Assembly: GCA_033060915.1 (NCBI GenBank)
Contig: CM065381.1
Coordinates: 36,673,836-36,737,835 of the forward strand
DNA from: Euryodendron excelsum
Taxonomy: Eukaryota > Streptophyta > Magnoliopsida > Ericales > Pentaphylacaceae
Reading direction: 5' to 3'
Length of the DNA stretch: 64,000 bases
Positions within the stretch are counted from its first letter, which is position 1; each line of letters begins with the position of its first letter. The notes beneath the pieces are model-generated. The model was given only the letters and a program-made list of their open reading frames with translations, was not told where the DNA came from and did not search any database. Shown one piece after another: positions 47,400 to 57,607 of the stretch. The translations under genes and the position numbers were made by a program.

Positions 47400-49230
47400 G
47401 AGAGAGATTGGATTGGAAGATTGAGAGATTGAATTGAAAATTGAATTGGATTTGAAATTGGAAGAGGAGATTGAAAATTGAAATTGAGAAAATTGGACTT
47501 TGAATTGAAAAGATAGATTTGGACTTGTTCTGAAAAAGAGAAAGATGAAGGTTTAGGAAACCTAGACTTAGGAAAAGCTTGACTCGACTTGGAAGGTTTA
47601 GGAGATTAGGAAAGGTTGGATTTAGGAAATGTTTGAATTCGGAAATGTTCGATTTAGGAAAGTTTCGAATTAGAAAAGTTTCATTTTTGGAAAGTTTTGA
47701 AATTAGGAAAGTTTTAGGTTTAGGAAAGTTTTGAAATTGGAAAGTTTTGAATTTAGAAATGTTTTGAAAAAAAGGAAGTTTTGAATTTGGAAAGCTTTGA
47801 AAACAAGGAAGTTTTGAAAATAAGAAAATTTCGTTTTAGGAAAGGTTCGAAAAAGGAAAGTTTTCAACTTAGGAAGTGTTTGAATTAAGAAAGTTTCAAC
47901 TTAAGAAAGTCTTAAATTAAGAAAGTTTTGAGTTTAGAAAAGTCTTAGATTTGGAAAGATTTGAAGTTTAAGAGAGTTTAGAATTTAGAAAGTTCTAGCT
48001 TAGAAAGATTCAACTTAAGAAAGTTTCAAATTTAGTAAGTTTTGAATTTAGGAAGCTTAGAATTTTAGAAAGATTTGAAATTTGAAAAGTTTAGGATTTA
48101 GAAAGTTTTAGAGTTTAGAAAGATTTAAGATTTTAGAAAATTTTAGAGTTTTAGAAAATCTTGAAAATTAAGAAAGGTTTGAATTTAGGAAAGGTTTAAA
48201 AGCTTGAATTTAGAAAGTTAAGATTTGGAAAAGGGGTTGAATTAGGAAAGGGTTGAATTAGGAAAGATTTGAAAGTTGAGTTTTAAAGTTTAGGAAAGAT
48301 TTTTATGTTCAAGTTTTGGAAACTTAAGATTTAGGAGAGTGGAAGTTTAGGAAGGATTTGAATTAGGAAAGAGTTGGATTTTAAAATTTAAGGAAAGGTT
48401 TAGAGCTAGGGTTTAGGAAACTTATGGTTTAGGAAGGAATTGAATTAGGAAAGGTTTGGATTGGATTTGGTTTCTAAAAGAGAAAGGTTTGATTTTTGTT
48501 TCCAAAAACGGAGGATAGGATCTAGTTTCCTAAACGGGGAGATTTGATTTGGTTTCCTAAAGGGAAGATAGGATTTGGAAAGGGAGATTCTAGAAACCCT
48601 AGATTTGGAAAATTGTTGTTTTGACGTAGAAAAGAGGTTTTGGAAACGTGCATCGTTTGGATGTGAAAACAAGAGATTTTGGAAACCTAGGTTTGGGGCA
48701 AAGTTTGAAAATCATGTTTTTGGAAAGAAAATTAGGGTTTCCTAATGGTAGGTTCTAGGGTTTGATTTGGACTCTAAGAAAAAGGGATTTTTAGAAAGTG
48801 TGTTTTTGGAAACGAAGGTTTTTCTAGAAAGGAATCCTAGGGAGGAGTTTTTGGAAAGTGAATTTGGAAAGAGAGTTTTTGGAAAAAGATTTTAAAGAGA
48901 AGGAGTTTTGGAAGGTGCGTTTTTAGAAACGTAGATTTTGGAAGGGAAATCCTAGTGGGGAATTTCTAGAAAGAAGATTTTGGAAAGGGAGTTTTTAGAA
49001 AGATTTTTGGAGAGAGTTTTTCGGAAGGTGAATCTAAGGAGTGTTTCTAGAGGGTGAATTTTGAGGAAAAGATTTTGGAGAGAGAATTTTGAAAAATAGA
49101 TTTTGGAAGGGAGTTTTTGAAAATAATTTTGGATAGGAGAGTTTTAGGAAAGTATGTTGAAAAAGAGATTTTTAGGAAGAAAGACTTTTTGAAAAAAAAG
49201 AGTTTTTAGAAGGAATAAAAACATCTCACT
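47400..49230 (-). repeat. G-poor tract of S2 (C-poor on the + strand)
   Basis: Mirror image of 4290-6120, rich in GGAAAG and TTTAGG on +. No coding content. Confidence 0.75.
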
Positions 49231-50102
49231 TTCCTAAAGCAATTCTAACCATAGGAAGGCTAGAACCACTTTAGGAAAGCGGTTTTGAAAACAATAAGGT
49301 TTGAAAATATAGACCAAAAGGTCACTTTTAATGTAACACTTTCCTAAAGCAACCCTAGCCATAGAAAGGCTAAAATCACCCTAGAATTGTGGTTTTGAAA
49401 ACAAGTTTTTGAAAAAGAGATTTTGATGCAATTTTGAAAACAAGTTTGAAAACGTTTTGAAAAACAATTTTGAAAGCGGTTTTTGGAAAATGCAAGACTA
49501 TGATATGCACAATGCAATTTGGGGTCGTGAACATACAAGGTTAAGGCTTCACCACATAATCAAGGGGGCCGAACCCACGTGGTCTTTGGTTAGACTAGAA
49601 GAAAGCCCCTGACACGGTGACTCTCCCATAGTCCAATCCTACACATGGACCGGGAATCCCCTTGTTTCAAGCATGCAAAGAAAGGGGGGGAAAGAGATGG
49701 GGGATTAAAATAGAGAAAACCCAAGTGGGTTGGAGAGAGAAGAGAGAGGGGGGAAGTGCGGAAAATTTAAAGAGAAAGCCTACCTTGTATCTTCTTTAAT
49801 TTACGCGCCTTGCTTGTCTTCGGTCTTCGGTCTTCGTCTTGATCTTCTTCTTCAGTCTTCAAGGGTTGTCTTCAAGCTTTGGATGGCAACTCTTCAAGTC
49901 TTCGAAGGGTGGTTGAAGGCTAGTGTATGAGTGTATGGGGGAGTGCATGAGTGTATAGGAGGCTAGGGTTTGTGTATAGTGGCTAAGGTTTGGGGAAAAC
50001 CTAGGGAGGCTAGGGTTTTGGAGGTGCTCGAGCTCTGTGTATCGAAATATAGGATTTTTAGGTTAAGTTTGCAGACCCCTTTCACGTTGATCGAGGCTCT
50101 GT

Positions 50103-50226
50103 ATTTATAGAAGTTGGACAAGCCTGGCGCCTGTTGCAGTGGCGCCAAGGCAAAATTTACATTGGCGCCACTAGGAATGGCGCCAGGCCATTTTTTGGCT
50201 TGGCGCCACTAGTAGTGGCGCCAGCC
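50103..50226 (-). promoter_or_regulatory. TATA box and GGCGCC inverted repeats of S2
   Basis: Minus-strand TATAAATA (50103-50110) preceded by three inverted repeats, all with GGCGCC arms intact or nearly so. Confidence 0.6.
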
Positions 50227-50469
50227 GTTTAGGAAACAATTAAGGTCGGCAAGCAACGTATCTTTCACTAGATTTGGGTGCCTGTACTAGTGACTACCAT
50301 GTAAACTTTAGCCTGGCTTCACTAGGAGTGACTCCGGAAAGTCCGGGACTGATTTGAAGGAGCCGGGAGTGACCCGAAAGGCCGGAAAGGAGCAAGAACA
50401 CTTAAAATAGTGTCCTGGAGGTATTTGACTCGAAAAATGAAGATTGGATGTGTCGGAAAGGTTGACCGA

Positions 50470-50975
50470 GCCTTTAGGGGCAAAACGGTCAACCGGACCG
50501 GAAAACTGCCGGGACAGACTCAAACTGTCCTGGAAGAAGACTTGGGATCTGGAAACATTATTTAGAATGTTCCCAGAGGTTGCCGGTTTGCTATCCAGAG
50601 CCGGTGTGGTCGGAAAAGGAGACCGGCCCACTAGGGGCAAAATGGTCATTTTGTACCGGGTTTGCCGGAACTGACTCGGAATGGTCCGAAAAGGTAAAGG
50701 AAGGTTGAGAACACTATAAAAAGTATTCTTGGGTCATTACTGGTTTGATACCCAGAGCCGGTGTGGTCGAAGAAGGAGACCGGCCCTCCAGGGGCAAAAC
50801 GGTCATTTTGTACCGGGTTGGCCGGAACTGACTCGGAATGGTCTGGAAAGGTAAAGGAAGGTTGAGAATACTATAAAAAGTATTCTCAGGGGGTTACCGG
50901 TTTGATACCCAGAGCCGGTGTGGTTCTCGGGGCGTTCGGATGCCTAGGGGCAAAATGGTCATCTTGACCGAAAAG
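50470..50975 (-). repeat. 157-bp tandem array in S2
   Basis: GGCAAAACGGTCA / GGGGCAAAATGGTCA landmarks recur about every 157 bp on the + strand. Hairpin arms near 50872-50896 (ATACTATAAAAAGTAT). Confidence 0.8.
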
Positions 50976-51059
50976 TCTCGGAAAAGGTCCTAAGGGTAGT
51001 CTGGTCCTTTTCCACCGAAGTGAGCTAACAGACACGGGTGTTGACCTAGTTTTTGAGTG

Positions 51060-51650
51060 TTTTCGCCACTCTAACGGTGTGAGTATTTCCGCTACTCGGG
51101 CGGGGTCGAAGATTTGTGAGTATTTCCGCTACTCGGACGGGGTTGAGTATTTCCGCTACTCGGACGGGATTGATGATTTGGGAGTATTTCCCCTACTCTA
51201 ACGGTTGAGTATTTCCGCTACTCTAACGGCTCTGTGAGTATTTCCGCTACTCTAACGGTTCTGTGAGTATTTCCGCTACTCTAACGGTCTTATGAGTAGT
51301 TTTGCTACTCGGACTGTCTCGAGGAATAAACTGTCTCGAGAGAGGGATTGGAAAGGGGTCTTATCGTCTCCGAAGAGACGTGCCTGGATTGGAACCGTCT
51401 CGAGGAATAAACTGTCTCGAGAGAGGGATTGGAAAGGGGTCTTACCGTCTCCGAAGAGACGTGCCTGGGTTTTGAGTGTTTCCGCCACTCTGACGGTTTT
51501 GTGAGTGTTTCCGCCACCCTAACGGTTTTGTGAGTGTTTCCGCCACTCTGACGGTTTTGTGAGTGTTTCCGCCACTCTGACGGTTTTGTGAGTCGTTTTG
51601 CTACTCGGACCATCTCGAGGAATAAACTGTCTCGAGAGAGGGATTGGAAT
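51060..51650 (-). repeat. U3 short tandem repeats of S2
   Basis: GAGTATTTCCGCTACTC and GAGTGTTTCCGCCACTC units alternate with the hairpin CGTCTCCGAAGAGACG, which is CGTCTCTTCGGAGACG read on the LTR sense strand. Confidence 0.85.
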
Positions 51651-51847
51651 TGAAATAAGAAAGGACAAATGCCCCTAAGGGCATTTTGGTCATTTGGCCT
51701 CTATTCGGGTCTGACAGGCCTGCGAAGCGATGGGAAGACGGAATTTGGACTAGAGGATTGGTTTCGATTGGAAAATGTCCATAATGACTTGAAAACAAGT
51801 CTGGACGGAGTGTAGACTGCCGAGCGGTCAAAAATGGGGTGCTTACA

Positions 51848-51852
51848 ACTAC
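51848..51852. repeat. Target-site duplication ACTAC, right of S2
   Basis: Repeats 46518-46522. Confidence 0.95.
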
Positions 51853-53105
51853 CTACTGGTTTGTCTAAGGCTCAAAGAGATAAGATCAAGAGTGATGCCA
51901 AATACTATGTGTGGGATGAACCAGACTTATGGAAGCATTGTGCGGATCAAGTGATCAGAAGGTGCATTCCTGAAAGTGACATCATTTCTATTCTAACATT
52001 TTGTCATTCTTATGCTTGTAAAGGTCACTTTGGAGCCAAGACAACGACGAGAAAAGTGTTAGAATGTGGTTTTTATTGGCCATCTCTATTACGAGATTTC
52101 TATTCTTTTTATAAGTCATGCAATCCTTGTCAAAAGACAAGTAATATATCCCAAAGGAATGAGATGCCACAAACTCCCATACTATTTTGTGAAATTTTTT
52201 ATGTGTGGCACATCGATTTCATGGGACCGTTCCCTATATCTTTCGGTTATGTTTATATCTTGCTTGCTGTCGATTATATCTCGAAATGGGTGGAAGCTAA
52301 AGCCACCAGGACTGATGATTCTAAAGTTGTTACAGATTTTATCAAGTCTAACATATTCTCTAGGTTTGGAATTCCAAGAGCTTTAATAAGTGATCGAGGT
52401 ACTCACTTTTGCAATTGAACTGTGGCGACTTTATTGAGAAAGTACCATGTGACGCACAAGGTGTCAACTTCATATCATCCGCAAACTAGTGGACAAGCAA
52501 AAGTGTCAAATCGAGAGATCAAGTCCATTATTGAAAAAATAGTCAATCAAAGTAGAAAAGATTGGAGTTTGCGCTTGGATGATGCTTTGTTGGTGTACAA
52601 GACTGCATAGAAAATGCCCATTGGTATGTCACCTTATCGATTGGTATTTGAAAAAGCATGCCACCTACCAATTAAGCTAGAACACAAAGCTTATTGGGAT
52701 ATCAAGAGTTTTAACATGAAGATGGATGAAAGTGGAGAACATAGAAAATTACAACTCCAAGAGTTGGAGGAAATTTGCAATGATGCTTATGAGAGTGCAA
52801 GGATTTACAAGGAAAAGACGAAGGCTTTTCATGACAAGATAATTTCTAGGAAGAAGTTTAAAGTTGGTCATAAAGTCCTTCTATACCTGTCACGGCTTCG
52901 TTTATTTCCGGGTAAGTTGCATTCTCGTTAGAATGGACCTTTTGTTGTTACTAATATTTTTCCTCATGGTGCAGTTGAAATTCAAAGCTTAGCCACTCCC
53001 AAAGTGTTCAAGGTGAATGGCCATCGACTTAAGCATTTCTATGAAGGTTTCCAAGTCGAGAATGTGGAGAAATTGGACCTTGAGGATCTGATTTATACTA
53101 ATTAA
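51853..53105 (+). pseudogene. Host Athila-like integrase, three stops
   Basis: Integrase joins element DNA to the chromosome. The N-terminal HHCC finger is seen as CHSYACKGHFG and SCNPCQK. The catalytic D, D, E are in WHIDFMGPFP, ISDRGTHFCN and SNREIKSII (after [10 protein letters not shown]). A GPY/F-type C-terminal segment follows (NGPFVVTNIFPHGAVEI). The frame is one throughout and ends LEDLIYTN-TAA (53103). Stops are TGA at 52416 (family Arg, CGA to TGA), TAG near 52611 (family aromatic) and TAG near 52932 (family Trp). The catalytic triad is complete, so decay is recent enough to leave the fold readable. Confidence 0.88.
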
Positions 53106-54534
53106 AGAAGGAAGTATTGAGTCGAGCCCACGACAAAAAACAAAGGCGCTGATTGGGAGGCAACCCAAGGGATGTTCGTTTTTCTTTTCTTATGTTCACA
53201 TTTATATATTGGTTATTTTTGCCCTTTCTGTGCATTTTACTTTACATTGGGGACAATGTAAATTTTAAGTGTGGGGGAGGGGATTTAGGCAGTGTTTTAA
53301 TTTAAAATTTGAAAAAAAAAAATAATAACGAGATTCAATTAAGCCTGAAGAATTCATAACATGATTGAATAAGTAATCTTTCAACCTAGAATTAGTTAGT
53401 CTAGTTATTTTACTTGAGATTGAAGTGACTGAATTTGTTAGACAAAAGCTGGTGAGATTTTGAGCCTTTAAACTGACACATCCATATCAGTCACTATTTT
53501 CTTTCATGTGAGAGATTCTTCCATGGATTTGTTTCTCTAGAATTTGACTTGATTCTCTTCGAGGTCATATTGAAACATGCATGCATGAACATGATTAAGG
53601 CCATTTTTGTTATAAGCTACATGAGCCAAATAGTCTGCCTTGTAATTAATTTTTTCCTTTGTGAACCCCTTTGAGCTTTATGTGTTGTTTTTTTTCGTTA
53701 TTGTGAACCCATATTACAAGCTTTAAACCCGGAAAAAATAATACCTTTACCCAAGCCGTAGAGCTAGTGGAGCATTGTTCATCATTATGATACGTATGGG
53801 TGCACAAGAAATAAGTGTGGGGTGTCTGGAATTGTGGTAGGGCTATGGCTGGTGAAATGGAACATGTTTTCATTCTCAATTTGTTAGTTCCATTGTCGAT
53901 GTAATTTTGAGAAAGAAAAAAAAAAAGAGAAAAAGAGATGGGAAGTGACGGAAAAAATTGCTTTTAATGTTACAAATTGTCCATGTTCATAATCCCTCCT
54001 AAAATTCTAAGGAATGGGTCTGTTTATGTGGGTTATACAAAGACAGAAGCTGTTGAATGAAGTGATTGGTTTTACATGTCTGATATATTCGAACTTGAGT
54101 TGATTCATTTATGCTGCACTAGTTTCGATGGCTTTTGAGCTATATTCCCAAATATTTCCCACCTTGATCCTAAACCCCGTTATAACCCTTGACAAGTCCT
54201 TATAATTCGTGATATGTGTGTGATCCTAGTAGTGAAGAATGAGAAGATATGCAAGCCTATAGTAGATCATTTCCATTAGAATGAATTTGAGCGATACACA
54301 TACCCTTTAAACACATGAGAGTCGAGTGTTTATTTCCGTGAGGGTCTACATATTCAGTTTACTACATCTTTAAGTGGAAATACTTGCTAAGTGACTATGA
54401 GTTGTTTAAGAGTGTTGTTCATAATATGTTATGAGTTTTGAAGAGTTTGGTTATTCTTTGTTGCAACTTTATGTTGTGGGTAAGTGAATTTGAGTTTTGC
54501 CCGAGGACGAGCAAAGGTTAAGTGTGGGGGAATT
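53106..54534 (+). other. 3' untranslated region of the host element
   Basis: It begins with the Athila-type phrase GGGAGGCAACCCAAGGG near 53155. No env-like frame. Polypurine tracts of the form AAGTGTGGGG occur at 53267-53285, 53813-53823 and 54520-54530, the last directly before the LTR. The rest is unremarkable A/T-rich sequence. Confidence 0.65.
54518..54534 (+). other. Polypurine tract of the host element
   Basis: TTAAGTGTGGGGGAATT precedes TGATGAGAATG. This arrangement of AAGTGTGGGGGAATTTGATGA marks the 3' LTR start in many plant gypsy elements. Confidence 0.75.
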
Positions 54535-56099
54535 TGATGAGAATGTGATTCCACTCTAAAAGTGTAATCTTTGTCTCCTAATTAAGTGTTTCTTAGCCTC
54601 TATATGGGTATTAGAATAGGTTTTTAGCAATAAATTGATTTCAAGTGGTTTTTCATGTGTATTGTAGGTTTTCGGTGATAAAATGGTGAAAAATGGCCTA
54701 AAGAGAAGAAGTCCGTCCGAACGGTCCATTCGGACGGTTCCCACCGTTCGGACGATGCGTTCAGACGGATAAATGACCGTTCGGACGCCTCGACCGTTCG
54801 GACGGTTGGTTCGGACTGGCAAATTACCGTTCGGACACTACGACGGAGATCGGAGTTCTAGAAGCCGTTCCAGAGTCCATTTTTCCCTTTCTAAGCTATC
54901 ATAGAGTTGTCTTTTTCCGTTCGAAGAAATACAGAGCCGAGTTTCCACATCTGAAGATCGTCCGAACGGTGAAATAACCGTTCGAACGGTTATGCCACCA
55001 TCCGGACGGTGCGTCCAGACACCATTCAGACGGTCTTAGGACGCACTTTGGACGGTGAGCACAGATTTGTCCTACAACCCAGCAGTCAAAAGAAAAGTGA
55101 GGTTATGTTTTATTTTAGGGTTTCTGCCATGGGTAGAGAGGGAGAATATGGGAAAAACATGTATTTTGCTTAGATTTACTTTACATTGTTGTATTTAGGG
55201 CTTTGGGAAGTGTTTAGATAAATTTTTAGTGTTGTTTAAGTGTAATCTCTCACATTTTCTATAGTTCAATATATTTATACACTTTTGATTTGGAGTCAAG
55301 ATGTTGTTTCTACACTTTGGAAAGCTTTCAACCATGGAATCTTCAAGCTAAGCTCATTGTTTGAGAACAAATGTTAAGATCTACCAAGGATGGCATAGAA
55401 AATGAAAGGGGAGTCTTTAATCTTGTTAAATATCTCTTTTGCATCATTTTTTCTAATTATATTGGAATTAGTTACTGTAGAAATCTTAGATCTATAATCA
55501 TAGTTAGTAACATGTGATTTATTTCTAAGGGACCCATTAATGGTGATAAAACTTAATTCCAAAATAATTAGAGATCCATAAATTTTCAAAGCTAAACTTT
55601 CCGAATCAAGGGCCTTTGGACGGTTCTTGATTTGAGTTAACCCAAACTCCCCCTTTCAAATTCCGTGCTAGAATTGGTAGATTGGAACATTTGAACCCAA
55701 ACCCCCTTTTTATTCAAGTTAAATCCTTGCTTGTGCTCATTTGAAATTTCGGTTAAATCAAGAGTTAATTTAGTCATAATTGTGGTTGTTGTAGTCGAAT
55801 TTTCATAATTGTCAAATTACTTTAGCTAAAATCAAGTTGTAGGCTTCAATTTCATTTTAATTGTTTGCTTAGTTGCTAGTAAACCAAACCCTCAAACACA
55901 AAAAGATTTTCGATCAATTTTAGTTAACATAGCCATTGATTCCACTCTTGGTTTGCGACTTCAATTTGCATCGTTTTCTAAACTTTACTCGTTTCTATTG
56001 CTAGATTGGCACAAGTCTCATGGGAGAACACGATAATGGGAATACCCCCACTTAAACTACAAGCACCTTCATCGCGGTGAGCGTGGAAAGGTCGAGTCA
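54535..56099 (+). repeat. Probable 3' LTR of the host element
   Basis: It starts TGATGAGAATG after the polypurine tract. It carries a cluster of CCGTTCGGACGG-type palindromes (54710-55060), an A/T-rich middle and a U5-like end (GGGAGAACACGATAATGGG near 56022). The last CA near 56098-56099 is a guess, because the 5' LTR is not in the window. Confidence 0.5.
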
Positions 56100-57317
56100 A
56101 AATGCAAATGTGATATTTTTCTCCCTTAATGGTTAATCTTTTATACTTTTTTGCTGCCTAAAGATACTCATTATTCTTATATTTTGATTTAAGGTGTTAT
56201 GGAACGCCAAGGAAGAGGATCCTAGCTTAAAAGGGATGAATTCGTGCTAAAATGGAAAAAGCATTCGAAGGAGTGTTCGAACGGTCCCAAGAGGCATTCG
56301 AATGGTAGCATATGCGTTCGAACGGTACGTCAAACAGATTCATGTCAAGTTCAGGTTCGAAGAGTGTTCAAAATATTCAAAGAGCAATTTTACAGTTCGA
56401 AGTCCGTTCGACGCACCGTTCGAACGGTGGTCCGATGCGTTTGAACGGTAGAAAGGGCGTTCGAATGGTTGTGCGCTACTACAGAATTTCAAAGCATATA
56501 AAAGGAAGGACTGTTTTGTTTTTAGGGTTGTTGGCGTTTTTCATATTATTCTAGATTATTATTTGAGTTATTTTCATGGCCCTACGTGGCTAAACTTTGA
56601 ATCTTAGTTGAACGAGACAAAAGTCTCGAAATTAATAATAAACTATGAGATCTAATTTGTTTTCATTATTCGATTTATGCTTTGAGTATTAGATGTTCTT
56701 CTATGCCTATTTTCATGATTGTCTTGTTTAATCATTAGGAGGCCTACTAGTTTATTAATCATTGCAATCTACTGCTGGATTAGTTATCAAATCCATAATT
56801 GTTTGATCCCTCTGATTTGTGAAGCAACTAAGATTTAATGATTGCTGCGTTATAAATTATTATATCTTAGGAAGGACGTTCGACTAAATTAAATGCAACC
56901 GCTTGTGCTTGTGTTGTTTAGTTTAATCGATCTCTCTAATTCTTAAGACTGCTACTAGATTAAACCTTGAGTGTTTATCCTGGATTGTTTAATAGTTAGG
57001 GTTAATGAGATCGCTTGTTGTTTAATTAAATATGACTAAGGAGAGATAGGAAAATAATTCCATGGGTGAATATTCAATGTGTGGATTGATATGCTTGCAT
57101 CGATGATCAGTTGTAAAATTCCAATGGTGGATGTTGACTTAGACCAAGGTTTGTTCTTTTGATTGATTTCAATACTTTAATTTGAGTTGTTTCTTAGTTA
57201 TTATTAAAATAGTTTTCATTACATCCAAAACCCCCCATCGAAGTTCACATAGTATAAAACTAGGCTAAACATTTTCTGTGGGAACGATCCTTACTCACAA
57301 TAACATACATCTAATTT
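56100..57317 (+). repeat. Second LTR-like segment, unassigned
   Basis: It contains a second cluster of CGTTCGAACGGT palindromes (56262-56465), ATATAAAAGGAAGG as a possible TATA region (56496), and an end with TGTGGGAACGATCCTTACTC (57281-57300), typical of plant gypsy LTR 3' ends. It is not a close copy of 54535-56099. It is probably a truncated LTR of another Athila-like element. Confidence 0.4.
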
Positions 57318-57605
57318 ATTTCCATTCATATTATCTTGCATTAAGTTTGTTATCTGCATACTAACTGTTGCATATTTGTTTTGTAGGTGGATTTTTATTC
57401 ACATTTTGTTTTATTCCATGCTAACTGCTCTACATATTATGAATGAATGGAATGGATAGGATGGATGGGAGTTGTTGGGCTCTTTCCTCTAATTTTCAAT
57501 AATCACACACGCACTTCACGTGCACTTGCATTTTGCATATTTGCATTCTCTACCCTGATATGTCCCTTCTAGTTAGAAGAGAAAATGGTATATTGGTTGT
57601 GGGCA
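57318..57605 (+). mobile_element. Leader fragment of the Ogre-like family, + strand
   Basis: Matches 7135-7391 of B: ATTCATATTATCTTG, TTTTGTTTTGTAGGTG, GGGAGTTGTTGGGC and TATTGGTTGTGGGCAA occur in the same order. It stops abruptly at the junction with the reversed LTR of D. Confidence 0.8.
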
Positions 57606-57607
57606 AA

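Larger units (their letters stand above)
46523..51847 (-). mobile_element. S2: solo LTR of the Ogre-like family, reverse orientation
   Basis: A complete 5325-bp LTR on the minus strand (TGTCGCGC on the left, TGCTTACA on the right), flanked by ACTAC. On the minus strand the order is the family order: U3 repeats (51060-51650), 157-bp units (50470-50975), GGCGCC inverted repeats (50132-50226), TATA box (50103-50110 as TATTTATA), telo-boxes, C-poor tract on + (47400-49230) and conserved end. No internal region is present. Confidence 0.92.
1..56099 (+). mobile_element. Old Athila-like Ty3/gypsy retrotransposon, interrupted by three insertions
   Basis: The element is seen in pieces at 1-1266, 20771-21000, 44497-46522 and 51848 to about 56099. 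Joined end to end they give gag, protease, reverse transcriptase, RNase H and integrase in normal Ty3/gypsy order. The zinc-finger CGICSLVGHPTDMCP, the RT block MPFGLCNAPATFQR and the integrase order fit the Athila lineage as known in plants. The 5' LTR and early gag lie left of the window. The 3' end at 56099 is approximate, because the matching 5' LTR is not visible. Each interruption is flanked by a 5-bp duplication, so the host is older than B, C and S2. No env-like frame was recognised downstream of integrase. Confidence 0.85.

Noticed and set aside
53106..54534. env-like gene downstream of the host integrase
   Set aside because: Athila elements can carry one, but I found no open frame or membrane segments here.
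56244..56554. Open frames over the CGTTCGAACGG cluster as a peptide gene
   Set aside because: The frames come from the palindromic repeats and are open in more than one frame.
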